DNA of 64,000 nucleotides from CALGYY01 sp963678485 (lineage in GTDB: Bacteria > Bacteroidota > Bacteroidia > Bacteroidales > CAIWKO01). The notes under the pieces were generated by a model, which was given only the letters and a program-made list of their open reading frames with translations, did no database searches and was not told the DNA's origin. Shown in pieces: positions 35,967 through 45,473 of this stretch (its first letter is position 1; each line of letters starts with the position of its first letter). A program made the position numbers and the translations under genes. The stretch lies in NCBI GenBank assembly GCA_963678485.1, contig OY782882.1, positions 992,001 through 1,056,000 of the forward strand, written 5' to 3'.

Positions 35967-36323
35967 TTATTGTAAAGCCTCGCTCTGCTTTTTACTAAGG
36001 TCGCTCATTACCTGATCGTACATTTCCCTGTACAGCTTTGGGTGCAGACTATAGAAGTCCTCAGAAGACTCAAACCTATTACGAGTAACATTATATTTTT
36101 TAAAAGTAACATTGTAATAATTCACCGACATTTCAGTAACATCCTGCTTTTGATCTTTCTTGTCCTGAATGGCAGCTTCTACCAAGTGCATATCAACCAG
36201 TAATGGAATCATTGTATCAGGAGGAATGATGCCGGAAGGAATTTCAACATTATCTTCTCCACCAGAACAGCCGGACATCAGTAACAGTCCAGAAATTGCA
36301 ATGATAGCAAATACCTTTTTCAC
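35967..36323 (-). CDS. DUF4296 lipoprotein
   Basis: 118 aa. A lipoprotein signal with C19 ('LMSGC') is followed by 'IPPDTMIPLLVDMHLVEAAIQ' and 'FESSEDFYSLHPKLYREMYDQVM', which are the two conserved blocks of DUF4296. The domain is helical and of unknown function. It nearly always lies directly downstream of the dihydroorotase and polyprenol-phosphate-mannose synthase genes in Bacteroidota, as here; it shares 4 bp with the dihydroorotase gene. Confidence 0.85.
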   Translation of the reverse strand: MKKVFAIIAISGLLLMSGCSGGEDNVEIPSGIIPPDTMIPLLVDMHLVEAAIQDKKDQKQDVTEMSVNYYNVTFKKYNVTRNRFESSEDFYSLHPKLYREMYDQVMSDLSKKQSEALQ

Positions 36324-37690
36324 AGTTTTCCCTTTCGATTAAATTCCAGTGGTTTTCCCATCACGCTTTCATCAAATTTTCCTGAATGCCATACCAAATG
36401 CCCATTTACAAATGTGTGCGTAACGGAGGTATTAAGTGTTTGTCCTTCCCATGGCGACCAGCCACATTTAGAAATGATGTTCTCTTTTGATATGGTCCAC
36501 GGCCGGTTAGGATCAAGGATTACAAGATCTGCACTATATCCTTCACGGATAAATCCCCGATTCTTTACATCGAAGCAACGAGCCATGGTATGACACATCT
36601 TATCGACTATCTGCGTATGCGTAATTTTCCCTTGTTTAGCTAACTCGAACATCAGCGGAAGAACATGTTGTATGGATGGACCACCCGACGGGGCCTTAAA
36701 ATACGAATTGCTTTTTTCTTCTACGGTATGAGGCGCGTGATCGGTAGCAATAACATCAATGCGACCATCATTCAATCCGGCTAACAAAGCGGCTTTGTCA
36801 GCTTCAGATTTAATCGCAGGATTCCATTTTATCCTACTACCAAGTGCTTTATAATCGCGGTCGTCGAACCACAAATGATGCACACAAACTTCGGAAGTAA
36901 TGTTCTTTTGCTCCGAAAATGGCGTTGCATCGAGCAATTCCAGTTCTTTCGCTGTTGAAATATGCAAAATGTGTAATCGTGTTGCATACTTTTTTGCTAT
37001 TCGCACTGCGCGTTGTGTAGACACATAACATGCTTCGGCACTGCGAATCAGGGGATGCATTTCCATCGGGACATCATCCCCATATTTGTCTCTATACTCT
37101 TTACTGTTTTTCTGAATAATAGCTTCTGCTTCACTGTGAATAGCAACAAGTATGGGCGATTCACGAAAGATAGCTTCCAATGAAGCTTCCTCATCCACTA
37201 ACATATTACCCGTAGAAGCGCCCATAAACACTTTGACACCAGGCGTTGTGAGCGGATCAACATTTTTTATCTCTTCGATATTTTCATTGGTCGCCCCCAG
37301 ATAGAAGCTATAATTAGCCAAAGATTTTTGAGAAGCTAAATATTGTTTTTCTTTGAGCAGTGCATTCGTAATGGTTTGCGGATTAGTATTCGGCATATCC
37401 ATAAAGGAAGTAATGCCTCCGGCAACCGCAGCGCGACTCTCAGAATATATATCTCCTTTGTGCGTCAGGCCAGGATCTCTGAAATGCACCTGATCATCAA
37501 TCACCCCCGGCATTAAGAAAGAATTCGAAGCATCGAGCAATTCAAAACCACTGGAAGAAGATTGCAGATTAATTGGAAGTGAACCATCATGCACACTAGT
37601 GATAATGCCATTTTCCACAACGACATATCCGAAAAAAATCTTCCCTTCGTTAATAATATTTGCATTATAAATAATGAAGGAAGAGTTCAT
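36320..37690 (-). CDS. pyrC: Dihydroorotase (Bacteroidota type)
   Basis: 456 aa from the ATG at 37690; the only earlier in-frame option is a TTG at 37702. The amidohydrolase landmarks are 'GVIDDQVHFRDPG' (62-74), 'VKVFMGASTGNM' with the carbamylated-lysine candidate, 'VAIHSEAE', 'LHILHISTAKE' and 'VIATDHAPHT'. It closes carbamoyl-aspartate to dihydroorotate in pyrimidine synthesis. The first metal motif reads Q67-V68-H69, whereas most dihydroorotases have His-x-His; the same 'DDQVHFR' wording is, as I recall, usual in this phylum, so it is probably not a defect. Middle gene of the GT2-pyrC-DUF4296 operon, with a 4-bp overlap to DUF4296. Confidence 0.88.
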   Translation of the reverse strand: MNSSFIIYNANIINEGKIFFGYVVVENGIITSVHDGSLPINLQSSSSGFELLDASNSFLMPGVIDDQVHFRDPGLTHKGDIYSESRAAVAGGITSFMDMPNTNPQTITNALLKEKQYLASQKSLANYSFYLGATNENIEEIKNVDPLTTPGVKVFMGASTGNMLVDEEASLEAIFRESPILVAIHSEAEAIIQKNSKEYRDKYGDDVPMEMHPLIRSAEACYVSTQRAVRIAKKYATRLHILHISTAKELELLDATPFSEQKNITSEVCVHHLWFDDRDYKALGSRIKWNPAIKSEADKAALLAGLNDGRIDVIATDHAPHTVEEKSNSYFKAPSGGPSIQHVLPLMFELAKQGKITHTQIVDKMCHTMARCFDVKNRGFIREGYSADLVILDPNRPWTISKENIISKCGWSPWEGQTLNTSVTHTFVNGHLVWHSGKFDESVMGKPLEFNRKGKL

Positions 37691-37711
37691 GTAGTAATTC
37701 AAAAGTGGGAA

Positions 37712-38455
37712 TTATTCCTTATTGACTTTTTTGTATTTCCTGCCCCAGCTTTTTATTTTCATAGAAATGACGCCAAAAATGGCTTCCTTAAAAATACCTT
37801 TGCTCATTTTCGACTGACCTTCGGTGCGGTCGGTAAAAATGATGGGGACTTCAAGGATACGGAACCCATGTTTCCATGCGGTAAATTTCATTTCAATCTG
37901 GAAAGCATATCCTGTAAACCTGACTTTGTCAAGTTCGATTGTTTCAAGCACCTTACGCGTAAAACACTTAAATCCGGCTGTTGTATCGCGTATCTTCATA
38001 CCTGTAATAAAGCGCACATAACTTGAAGCGTAATACGACATCAACACCCTGCCCATAGGCCAGTTCACAACATTCACTCCGCGTATATATCTTGAACCGA
38101 TGGCCAAATCTGCACCCTGGTGAGCACAGGCATCATAGAGCTTGAGCAAATCATCAGGATTGTGAGAAAAATCAGCATCCATCTCAAAAATATAATCATA
38201 AGAATGATTGAGAGACCACTTAAATCCATGGATATAGGCAGTTCCAAGCCCCAGCTTACCCTTGCGTTCTTCCATATGCAAACGTCCCGGAAATTCGGCC
38301 ATAAGACGACGAACAATTTCAGCCGTTCCATCAGGAGAATTGTCTTCGACAATCAGGATGTCGAATTCCATGTCGAGACAAAACACCCGGCGAATGATTC
38401 GCTCAATGTTCTCTTTCTCGTTGTAGGTTGGAATGATGACTATACGATCAGCCAC
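37712..38455 (-). CDS. Polyprenol-phosphate mannosyltransferase-like GT2 (DPM1-type)
   Basis: 247 aa. 'VIIPTYNEKENIERIIRRV' starts the GT2 fold, 'VEDNSPDGTAEIV' and 'EMDADFSHNPDDLLKL' carry the nucleotide- and metal-binding acidic residues, and 'DTTAGFKCFTRKVLETIELD' and 'FTDRTEGQSKMSKGIFKEA' are characteristic of dolichol/polyprenol-phosphate mannose synthases. It has no C-terminal membrane helices, so it acts at the cytoplasmic face. It transfers mannose (or a similar sugar) from GDP to a polyprenyl phosphate, as donor for glycosylation of surface proteins or glycans. First gene of a three-gene operon behind a well-formed promoter. Confidence 0.9.
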   Translation of the reverse strand: MADRIVIIPTYNEKENIERIIRRVFCLDMEFDILIVEDNSPDGTAEIVRRLMAEFPGRLHMEERKGKLGLGTAYIHGFKWSLNHSYDYIFEMDADFSHNPDDLLKLYDACAHQGADLAIGSRYIRGVNVVNWPMGRVLMSYYASSYVRFITGMKIRDTTAGFKCFTRKVLETIELDKVRFTGYAFQIEMKFTAWKHGFRILEVPIIFTDRTEGQSKMSKGIFKEAIFGVISMKIKSWGRKYKKVNKE

Positions 38456-38483
38456 TTTATTGATTTTGTTGTGTTAAACGAAG

Positions 38484-38513
38484 CAAAGATATAAATATTT
38501 TAGGCGCTTGCAA
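38484..38513 (-). promoter_or_regulatory. Bacteroidota promoter (TTG at 38511-38513, TATCTTTG at 38484-38491, minus strand) for GT2-pyrC-DUF4296
   Basis: Consensus -7 and -33 elements with a 19-nt spacer, 28 nt ahead of the ATG at 38455. One of the best matches in the window. Confidence 0.7.
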
Positions 38514-38522
38514 AATATAATC

Positions 38523-41500
38523 TTAAGGCAGCATCTTATCCAGTGGTGCCAGGCTTTTCAGCGCAGCCGATATACTGCCGATATGTTGAATAATCAGGCT
38601 TAATTTGTCATTTTGCTCCTTCATCCTGCAAACCCCGGGATATTCGCGTACAAATTGCAGCACAATGGTAAATAGCGGTGAACTGAAATAATCCGACTCT
38701 GGATTCTGGATGAAGTATCCTGTAAAACGCTGTTCGCGAAGGTAAATACGCTCAATGCCCGCTCTGCGCGCCACCCATCGCAAGCGAACAGCATTCATCA
38801 GTTCATGAGCCGGTTCAGGTACAGGACCAAAACGATCGATGAGTCGTGCCTCAAATGCCAGCAGTTCCTCCTCGCTTTCAATACTATCGAGTTCCTTATA
38901 TAAAATCAAACGTTCATTTATATTTTCAATATAGGTATCAGGAAGCAATATTTCGAGGTCAGTCTCGATCTGGCAATCTTTAATGAAAGGTTTATCTTTA
39001 AGTTCATCCTTATATAAATCCTTAAAGTCGCTTTCTTTCAATTCCTGAAGCGCTTCATCAAGAATTTTCTGATACATCTCATAACCAATTTCGGAAATGA
39101 ACCCACTTTGCTCACCTCCTAGAATATTTCCTGCTCCACGAATGTCAAGGTCGCGCATGGCAATATTAAACCCACTTCCCAAATCAGAGAACTCCTCAAT
39201 CGCTTTAAGACGTTTGCGTGCTTCATCCGTTAGTAACGACAATGGCGGAGCAAGCAGATAACAGAAAGCTTTTACATTGGAACGCCCTACCCTGCCGCGA
39301 AGCTGATGCAAATCGCTGAGTCCGAAATGATGCGCATCATTAATAATAATGGTATTCGCATTGGGGATATCCAATCCCGATTCAATAATTGTGGTCGAAA
39401 GTAATACATCGTAATGGCCGTCGATAAAGCGAAGCATCGTTTCTTCCAGCTCAGCACCATCCATTTGCCCATGCCCCACTGCAATGCGCGCATGCGGAAC
39501 AATTTTTCTGATTACGGCTGCAACATCCTGAATATTCTGTACTCGATTATGCACGAAAAACACCTGACCGCCTCGTGATAGTTCGTACAAAATGCTATCG
39601 CGGATTACTTCTTCGCTAAATACGCGCAATTCCGTTTGTATAGGATAACGATTTGGTGGAGGTGTGTTTATTACAGAAAGATCTCGTGCACCCATCAGCG
39701 AAAATTGCAGGGTGCGTGGGATTGGCGTCGCTGTAAGAGTTAGTGTATCCACATTAACACGTAACTGACGAAGTTTTTCTTTCGCAGCAACACCGAATTT
39801 TTGCTCTTCATCAATCACCAATAATCCCAGACGTGGGAACTTTACATCCTTGCCGAGCAGGCGATGCGTGCCAATAAGAATATCGATTCGCCCGTCTTTT
39901 AACTCTTGTAATATTCTCTTCTGCTCGCTGGCACTACGAAAACGATTAATATACTCTACGCGACAAGGAAATACGCTAAGTCGATCGCGAAAGGTGTTGT
40001 AGTGCTGCAACGCGAGTATAGTGGTTGGAACCAACACCGCCACCTGCTTGCTGTCGTTAACAGCCTTAAATGCAGCTCTGATGGCAATTTCAGTTTTCCC
40101 GAAACCAACATCACCACAGATTAGACGATCCATAGGATGCTGAGCTTCCATATCCCTTTTGATATCAACTGTGGATTTCATCTGATCCGGAGTATCCTGA
40201 TAAATAAAGGAAGCCTCCAACTCTGTTTGCATATAGTTGTCCGGCGAGAAAGCAAATCCTTGCGCAGCGCGGCGTTTAGAATACAAAGAAATTAATTCGC
40301 GAGCAATATCCTTGACCTTTTGTTTGGTCTTTGATTTTAGTTTATTCCAGGCATTCCCCCCTAAACGGCTCAAACTCGGCACTGCACCGTCTTTGCCGGC
40401 ATATTTAGAAATGCGATGCAGCGAATGTATACTCACATACAACAGGTCGTTATTATCATACACCAGCCGTATTGCTTCCTGTTGCTTGCCATTCACCATC
40501 ATCTTTTCGAGTCCGCCATACCGGCCAACTCCGTGATCAATATGGGTTACGTAATCACCGGGCTTTAAGTTGTAAATTTCTTTTAGGGTGATGGCTTCCC
40601 TGCGCTGATAGCTATCGCGTAATCTGAAACGATGATAACGGTCGAAGATCTGATGATCGGTAAGGCAGACTAATTTGTTGCCATGATCAACAAAACCTTC
40701 GTGCAATGTGAAGGCCGCAGTTTCGTAGGAAAGTGAACGGGCAATTGCTTTGCCTTCTGTAAGGTCTTTTAAAATATTTCTTATACGGGATAACTGGTTT
40801 GGAGTATCGGATAAGATCCAGACCTTATAATGATCGTTGGCATATTGAGCAAGCTGCGAAATCAGCAACTCGAAATTCTTGTTAAAGGAAGGCTGTGGTG
40901 CGACATCCAATGTAACGGTCGCTTCAGGAGTAAACATACTTTGCTTGCCGAACTCAAGTACACAAAGATCAATTAAATCGCGCAGTACTTCCTTGCCATC
41001 ACAGAATCTTGAAAGCACTTCGTCTTTAGCAGCAGCATCAAGGTTCACAAGCTTTTCCTCAGCTTTCGCCACAAGCTGACCCATACGATCGGATAAAAAA
41101 CCAGCATCATCAATCCAAACGGCCGTGGATGCTGGCATATAGCTTAAGAAGGTCACACGTCCAGCTTCAGCAGCAGCTAGATTCATATCAGGAACCACGC
41201 GAATATGATCAAGCTCATCAACGGAAAGTTGCGACACTGGCTCAAATGAGCGTATCGATTCAATGGTATCACCAAAAAATTCAATTCTAAAAGGCTTATC
41301 ATTAGAAAACGAAAACACATCTACCAATCCCCCGCGAATGCTGTACTGCCCGGGTTCAACAACAAAATCAACACGATCGAAATGCATTTCTGCAAAGATC
41401 TCTGCGAGCATCTCCAGATTATGGTTCTCGCCTTTGCGCAACGATAATGTGGTTTCGCTGAAGAAATCACGACTTACTACTTTTTCAGCCAGTGCCTCAG

Positions 41501-41894
41501 GCCAGCTAACCACAACAATTTTTTTCTCGTCAGATCTCAGTCTGTTTAATACTTCTGTGCGAAGAAGCAGATTAGCCGGATCGGTGGAAATAAAATCTTC
41601 CTTACGATTAAAAGCCGATGGAAAAAAGAGAACTCTTTTCTGAAAGAAATCTTTATTCCCTTCATCATATATATTTTCAAGATCATTAAGAAAATAGGCA
41701 GCACTTTCTTTATCCTGACAAATGATCATATGATGGGTTGCAGAAGCTTCGTATGCAGCAGCAATTACCATAGCCGAGACTGATCCGGCTATACCTTGAA
41801 TACGTATGCGTTTCTTCCCTTGCTGCAGGCAATCCACCACATTTCTGACAGTGGAAGAAGCTGCATAGCAAGCAATCAGCGAATCATCATTCAT
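38523..41894 (-). CDS. mfd: Transcription-repair coupling factor
   Basis: 1123 aa, full length for Mfd. N-terminal UvrB-like domains include 'PSAFNRKEDF' and 'VEPGQYSIRGGLVDVFSF'. The RNA polymerase-interaction CarD-like domain begins at 'LKPGDYVTHIDHGVGRYGGLE'. The translocase follows with Walker A 'GDVGFGKTE', 'VIDEEQKFG' (DEEQ box), 'TLTATPIPRTLQFS' and 'LLSTTIIESGLDIPNANT'. The C-terminal TRCF domain is present ('IENINERLILYKELDSIESEEEL'). It pushes stalled RNA polymerase off the DNA and recruits UvrA. It lies 12 bp after hldD on the same strand and is probably cotranscribed. Confidence 0.97.
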   Translation of the reverse strand: MNDDSLIACYAASSTVRNVVDCLQQGKKRIRIQGIAGSVSAMVIAAAYEASATHHMIICQDKESAAYFLNDLENIYDEGNKDFFQKRVLFFPSAFNRKEDFISTDPANLLLRTEVLNRLRSDEKKIVVVSWPEALAEKVVSRDFFSETTLSLRKGENHNLEMLAEIFAEMHFDRVDFVVEPGQYSIRGGLVDVFSFSNDKPFRIEFFGDTIESIRSFEPVSQLSVDELDHIRVVPDMNLAAAEAGRVTFLSYMPASTAVWIDDAGFLSDRMGQLVAKAEEKLVNLDAAAKDEVLSRFCDGKEVLRDLIDLCVLEFGKQSMFTPEATVTLDVAPQPSFNKNFELLISQLAQYANDHYKVWILSDTPNQLSRIRNILKDLTEGKAIARSLSYETAAFTLHEGFVDHGNKLVCLTDHQIFDRYHRFRLRDSYQRREAITLKEIYNLKPGDYVTHIDHGVGRYGGLEKMMVNGKQQEAIRLVYDNNDLLYVSIHSLHRISKYAGKDGAVPSLSRLGGNAWNKLKSKTKQKVKDIARELISLYSKRRAAQGFAFSPDNYMQTELEASFIYQDTPDQMKSTVDIKRDMEAQHPMDRLICGDVGFGKTEIAIRAAFKAVNDSKQVAVLVPTTILALQHYNTFRDRLSVFPCRVEYINRFRSASEQKRILQELKDGRIDILIGTHRLLGKDVKFPRLGLLVIDEEQKFGVAAKEKLRQLRVNVDTLTLTATPIPRTLQFSLMGARDLSVINTPPPNRYPIQTELRVFSEEVIRDSILYELSRGGQVFFVHNRVQNIQDVAAVIRKIVPHARIAVGHGQMDGAELEETMLRFIDGHYDVLLSTTIIESGLDIPNANTIIINDAHHFGLSDLHQLRGRVGRSNVKAFCYLLAPPLSLLTDEARKRLKAIEEFSDLGSGFNIAMRDLDIRGAGNILGGEQSGFISEIGYEMYQKILDEALQELKESDFKDLYKDELKDKPFIKDCQIETDLEILLPDTYIENINERLILYKELDSIESEEELLAFEARLIDRFGPVPEPAHELMNAVRLRWVARRAGIERIYLREQRFTGYFIQNPESDYFSSPLFTIVLQFVREYPGVCRMKEQNDKLSLIIQHIGSISAALKSLAPLDKMLP

Positions 41895-41906
41895 AAAAGG
41901 TAATGA

Positions 41907-42872
41907 TCAATAGTAGGTCTTTGCGATCAGATAACCTTGCACATAATCTTCAACGCCTTCTTCCAGTGAATGGAAGGGATCGTTATAGCCAATGCCGCGT
42001 AATTTAGCCATATTTGCCTGAGTGAAATACTGATATTTCTGACGTATATCAACAGGTGTATCAATAAAGGAAATGTTAGTGCGCATATGCAGACTTCTAA
42101 AAGTATTTTCGGCCAGATCCAGGAACGTTCTTGCCTCCCCCGTACCGGCATTATAGATTCCGCTATGTTCACGGTGTGTGTAGAAAAACAATAATATTTT
42201 AACAAGATCCTTTACATATATAAAATCACGTTTTTGCTCACCATCAGCAAAATCGGGATTGTGCGATTTAAAGAGCTTCATAGCAGAGGTTTCTTCAACC
42301 TGATGAAACGTATGAAAAATCACAGATGCCATGCGGCCTTTGTGATATTCATTCGGTCCGTATACATTAAAGAACTTCAACCCGGCCCAAAAAGGTGGTG
42401 TTGTAGCTTGCTGAAGCACCCATTTATCGAATTCGTTCTTCGAAACCCCATAGGGATTGAGCGGTTTGAGCTGATTAATAATTTCATGATTGTCGTCGTA
42501 GCCAAATTCCCCCATGCCATACGTTGCAGCTGAGGATGCATAGACCATAGGAATGGCATAACGGGTACAGACTTCCCATACTTTCTTACTGTAACCTAAA
42601 TTAAGCTCTTCAAAAATCTGCTCGTTAAATTCAGCGGTGTCTGTGCGCGCCCCAATATGAAAAACAAATTCCACTTCTTCGTGATGTTCATCCATCCATT
42701 CGAAAAACAATTTCCTGTCGACCCTGTCGCGGTAGGCTTTGTGAAGAATGTTCATGTTTTTCATTCCGTTTGTGAAATCATCAACAAGAACAATGTCTTT
42801 CATCCCTTTGTTGTTGAGCTTAGAAAGAAGGCAGCTTCCGATAAAGCCCGCGGCACCTGTTATTATAATCAT
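41907..42872 (-). CDS. hldD: ADP-L-glycero-D-manno-heptose 6-epimerase
   Basis: 321 aa from the ATG at 42872; a longer frame from 42893 would overlap the promoter. Short-chain dehydrogenase features: 'GAAGFIG' (6-12) binding NADP, 'FHIGARTDT' (71-79) and the catalytic pair Y141-xxx-K145 ('YGVSK'). 'KFFNVYGPNEYHKGRMASV' and 'GEQKRDFIYVKD' are the HldD hallmarks. It epimerises ADP-D-glycero-heptose to the L form for the LPS inner core, matching kdsC and lptD. First gene before mfd; a TAnnTTTG box lies 18 nt before the start. Confidence 0.94.
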   Translation of the reverse strand: MIIITGAAGFIGSCLLSKLNNKGMKDIVLVDDFTNGMKNMNILHKAYRDRVDRKLFFEWMDEHHEEVEFVFHIGARTDTAEFNEQIFEELNLGYSKKVWEVCTRYAIPMVYASSAATYGMGEFGYDDNHEIINQLKPLNPYGVSKNEFDKWVLQQATTPPFWAGLKFFNVYGPNEYHKGRMASVIFHTFHQVEETSAMKLFKSHNPDFADGEQKRDFIYVKDLVKILLFFYTHREHSGIYNAGTGEARTFLDLAENTFRSLHMRTNISFIDTPVDIRQKYQYFTQANMAKLRGIGYNDPFHSLEEGVEDYVQGYLIAKTYY

Positions 42873-42890
42873 ATATGGAATTTTGAACCA

Positions 42891-42898
42891 CAAAAGTA
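42891..42898 (-). promoter_or_regulatory. Bacteroidota -7 box (TACTTTTG on the minus strand) for hldD-mfd
   Basis: Exact TAnnTTTG match. It rules out the longer hldD frame that begins at 42893. Confidence 0.55.
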
Positions 42899-42921
42899 CA
42901 ACTTCTGAAGCATTTTAGGAT

Positions 42922-42953
42922 AAAAAAAAGGGGCTAACCGGATGGCTAGCCCC
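42922..42953 (-). terminator. Intrinsic terminator after the pspA gene
   Basis: GGGGCTA (42930-42936) and TAGCCCC (42947-42953) form a 7-bp stem with a 10-base loop; read on the minus strand it is followed by eight T (the A run at 42922-42929). It ends the PspA/SPFH gene group and insulates it from hldD. Confidence 0.85.
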
Positions 42954-42971
42954 TCTAAAAAATCTAATTAT

Positions 42972-43640
42972 TTACTGACCATTTTTCATCTTTTCCTTTA
43001 ATTTGGCCAATTCATCATCCACTTTGGAGTTTTTTTCCAGTTCGTCAAACTGTTTCTCAGTGTTGGCAGTTTCGCTGTCGGCACCACTAAGCAATTCAGC
43101 TTCAGCTTCGGTCTTTTCAATCTTCTGTTCGAATTCATCAAATTTTGAAAATGCACCATCGTCAACGCCACCAAGCTTTTCAGCAACTTCTTTGGAAGCT
43201 TTTGCAGTTTTGCTGCGTGCAATGAGTAACTGTTCTTTTGCTTTAGCTTCTTCCAGTTTATCTTTCAATTGCTCAAGCTGAGCGCGGAGTTTAGTCACTG
43301 TATCTGTTGCTGTAGCAACGAGACGCTCATACTGAACCACCTGCTTGTCGCTGTCTGCCTTTTCGGCCAGGGCTTTGCGGGCCAGTTCTTCATTGTTTAC
43401 CTTTAATGCAGCCATTGCTTTTGTTTCCCAACCGGCCGATTGTTGTTTGTAGTTTGCTAACTGGCGCTCAAGCGATTTCTGATTAGCCATTGCTTCTGCA
43501 ACACCCGAAGTACCTTCTTTCAATGCTTCCTGCATTTCAAGAATCATTTGTTTGATCATTTTTTCTGGCTCTTCAGCTTTGTCGAGCAAATCGTTGATGT
43601 TCGCTTTAATGATATCACCAAGTCTTCCGAAAATTCCCAT
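42972..43640 (-). CDS. pspA: PspA/IM30 family membrane-stress protein
   Basis: 222 aa, almost entirely alpha-helical coiled coil. The opening 'GIFGRLGDIIKANINDLLDKAEEPEKMIKQMILEM' corresponds to the amphipathic helix and the following conserved block of PspA/Vipp1; later 'AMANQKSLERQLANYK' and 'KLGGVDDGAFSKFDEFEQKIEKTEAEAE' are typical. These proteins polymerise on damaged or stressed inner membranes, as bacterial ESCRT-III relatives. Here it is the last gene of a group with DUF4178, zinc-ribbon and SPFH genes on the same strand (106 bp to the DUF4178 gene). There is no pspF/pspB/pspC, so regulation differs from enterobacteria. Confidence 0.92.
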   Translation of the reverse strand: MGIFGRLGDIIKANINDLLDKAEEPEKMIKQMILEMQEALKEGTSGVAEAMANQKSLERQLANYKQQSAGWETKAMAALKVNNEELARKALAEKADSDKQVVQYERLVATATDTVTKLRAQLEQLKDKLEEAKAKEQLLIARSKTAKASKEVAEKLGGVDDGAFSKFDEFEQKIEKTEAEAELLSGADSETANTEKQFDELEKNSKVDDELAKLKEKMKNGQ

Positions 43641-43746
43641 TTTGTTTAAGTTTAGTGGTTAATAGATATGAATATTTTTTTTAATTTACAAAGTGCAAAG
43701 CATCTAACATTTTTCAAGAAAAAAAGTAAGTGGCTTCGGTGCACAA

Positions 43747-44259
43747 TTACATCTTGGGTAGAAAATTTGAAAAATCTGAAGGTGCAACCTTGGTTCCCAC
43801 CACCGCTTCAAAAGTCGAAGCACCTTTTTGAATGATGTATAATAGATTATTCCCACCATTTGCTGCGTATTTCCAGCAACTACTGCGGTTCCAATCCATT
43901 GCATTTTTGGTAAGATCGCGGTATTTACCATCGCCCTGACCAATGCAACTATATTCAACATCCTTAAACGTAAGACGTGAGGGCGGTTTCGCGAAGTTCT
44001 GCATCAAACCGGGAATATCGGCATCAACGAGAGCCGCATCAACACTTTCTACAACGGCAGTATCGGTCCCATTTTCAACCAACATCCAGAAAATCTCATC
44101 AGCGGCATCCATTTTCATCACGCGGAAACTATAATCCTTCATCTGAACTTCTGTACCTGCAGTAATTTCATAGGTTTTAAAGTTATAATCCACAAAGAAG
44201 CCCATATCCAGATCACGTATCTGTACATTTAATGGATCGAAATTCAAAGGTTTTCCCAT
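43747..44259 (-). CDS. DUF4178 domain protein
   Basis: 170 aa, no signal peptide or membrane helix. The core 'NFKTYEITAGTEVQMKDYSFRVMKM' and 'VEYSCIGQGDGKYRDLTKNAMDWNRSSCWKYAANGGNNLLYIIQ' agree with DUF4178, a small beta-rich domain found next to PspA and SPFH genes in many phyla. The usual order of the group is kept here: it is flanked by pspA on one side and the zinc-ribbon gene on the other (42 bp). Function unknown; genetic context suggests an adaptor between the membrane protein and the PspA polymer. Confidence 0.75.
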   Translation of the reverse strand: MGKPLNFDPLNVQIRDLDMGFFVDYNFKTYEITAGTEVQMKDYSFRVMKMDAADEIFWMLVENGTDTAVVESVDAALVDADIPGLMQNFAKPPSRLTFKDVEYSCIGQGDGKYRDLTKNAMDWNRSSCWKYAANGGNNLLYIIQKGASTFEAVVGTKVAPSDFSNFLPKM

Positions 44260-44301
44260 TTCAAGTATTTTATTTTTGATTATATTATAGTTACGACACT
44301 A

Positions 44302-45426
44302 TTAATTCTTTCCGTATTGATAATACAGGTATACACAACCGGCAATCACTGCGAGAATTGCAAGCACAAAGAAGAAAATCTTCCAGAAGCTATATGGTCT
44401 TTCTCCCTGCACCTCACCTGTACGCGCATTCACAAGGAAACGATATATTTTGTTGCGAAACTGATATGCGCTGATAAATAACGGAAAGAGCACATGCTTG
44501 AAAGTGATTCTGCTGTACTTGGTATCGGTGCTGTGAATGCGCTGTTCATCACCACCAATATCCTGATGGATTAATTGGCGAATAGTCACATCCATAATCT
44601 CCTTTGCTTCTTCGAAGCCTTGTTGCAAATCCACCTGATAGCTCTCTGCCTTGAATCCACTAAGAAACTTTTCATCAAAGGGCACCAGATTCTCAGTATC
44701 CCATGGTTCAAGTTTTACAACATATTTCTTAGGAAGAGTATTACTTGCAGGCACCAGAACATCATCAAACCAATGGCTAACACTGCCACTTACAGGAGTC
44801 CAGCGAATTTTGCGCACCTCACGTGTTTTAGTTACCGTTTGTCCATTCTCAGTGGTGGTATATGTTTCGGTCACATAATAATAGGTTCCGCGTTCTCCCG
44901 TGTAATGGGTATAGGTATCGGAATCGTAGGTCCAATAAGGAATGTACATCCCCACCAGTTTATCAATACTATGGATAAACTTCTTCAGTTTATTGGGAGC
45001 AAACCACAATTTCTTCACCCAGGTAGCAAAGAGTTCCAATGCCTGCTTTTGATCTATCTTGAATGGCAGTAAGGACTTCGGGCGCAACTGTGAACTGGTG
45101 GTACCATTTGCGATTACCAGACTCGTTCCACAAAATGGACACTGGTCGCTGGTTACATTTGGTTTCAGTGTGGTGGAAGCGCCACAGGACGTGCATTTCA
45201 CGGTGGAAACATCCTGTTTGATTTCCGTTTTCAGTTTATTGTTAATGAAATCCATGTAGTCGATTTCTTCAATCGGTACATCATTCTTAGGAGCAATTTC
45301 ATTCTGCGCACCGCAATATTCGCACGAAAGCGTGGTTGTGCCCGGTTTGTATTTAAGCACAGCACCGCATTGGTGACATTTCAACTCCTGATTGGTATCT
45401 TCTAATTTCTCGTTAAAGTCGTTCAT
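44302..45426 (-). CDS. Double zinc-ribbon protein with one C-terminal membrane helix
   Basis: 374 aa from the ATG at 45426. Two TFIIB-like zinc ribbons are at the N-terminus: C17/C20/C35/C38 and C78/C81/C96/C99 (both CxxC-x14-CxxC). The central part ('LLPFKIDQKQALELFATWVKKLWF' and 'GMYIPYWTYDSDTYTHYTGERGTYYY') is beta-rich and unassigned; it recurs in proteins often misnamed as helicases or primosomal proteins. A membrane helix (about 349-368, 'FFFVLAILAVIAGCVYLYY') ends the chain, so the ribbons face the cytoplasm. Bacillus YdjG, which helps bring PspA and the SPFH protein YdjI to the membrane, has, as far as I recall, a similar design. It sits between the SPFH and DUF4178 genes. Confidence 0.75.
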   Translation of the reverse strand: MNDFNEKLEDTNQELKCHQCGAVLKYKPGTTTLSCEYCGAQNEIAPKNDVPIEEIDYMDFINNKLKTEIKQDVSTVKCTSCGASTTLKPNVTSDQCPFCGTSLVIANGTTSSQLRPKSLLPFKIDQKQALELFATWVKKLWFAPNKLKKFIHSIDKLVGMYIPYWTYDSDTYTHYTGERGTYYYVTETYTTTENGQTVTKTREVRKIRWTPVSGSVSHWFDDVLVPASNTLPKKYVVKLEPWDTENLVPFDEKFLSGFKAESYQVDLQQGFEEAKEIMDVTIRQLIHQDIGGDEQRIHSTDTKYSRITFKHVLFPLFISAYQFRNKIYRFLVNARTGEVQGERPYSFWKIFFFVLAILAVIAGCVYLYYQYGKN

Positions 45427-45473
45427 AAATAAATAGTTTTTTTTTAATGTCAATCAGCCAAACACTATTCTAA

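Noticed and set aside
38523..41894. Long plus-strand frames inside mfd (for example 41263-41643)
   Set aside because: They are antisense shadows of a clearly coding gene and have no family features.
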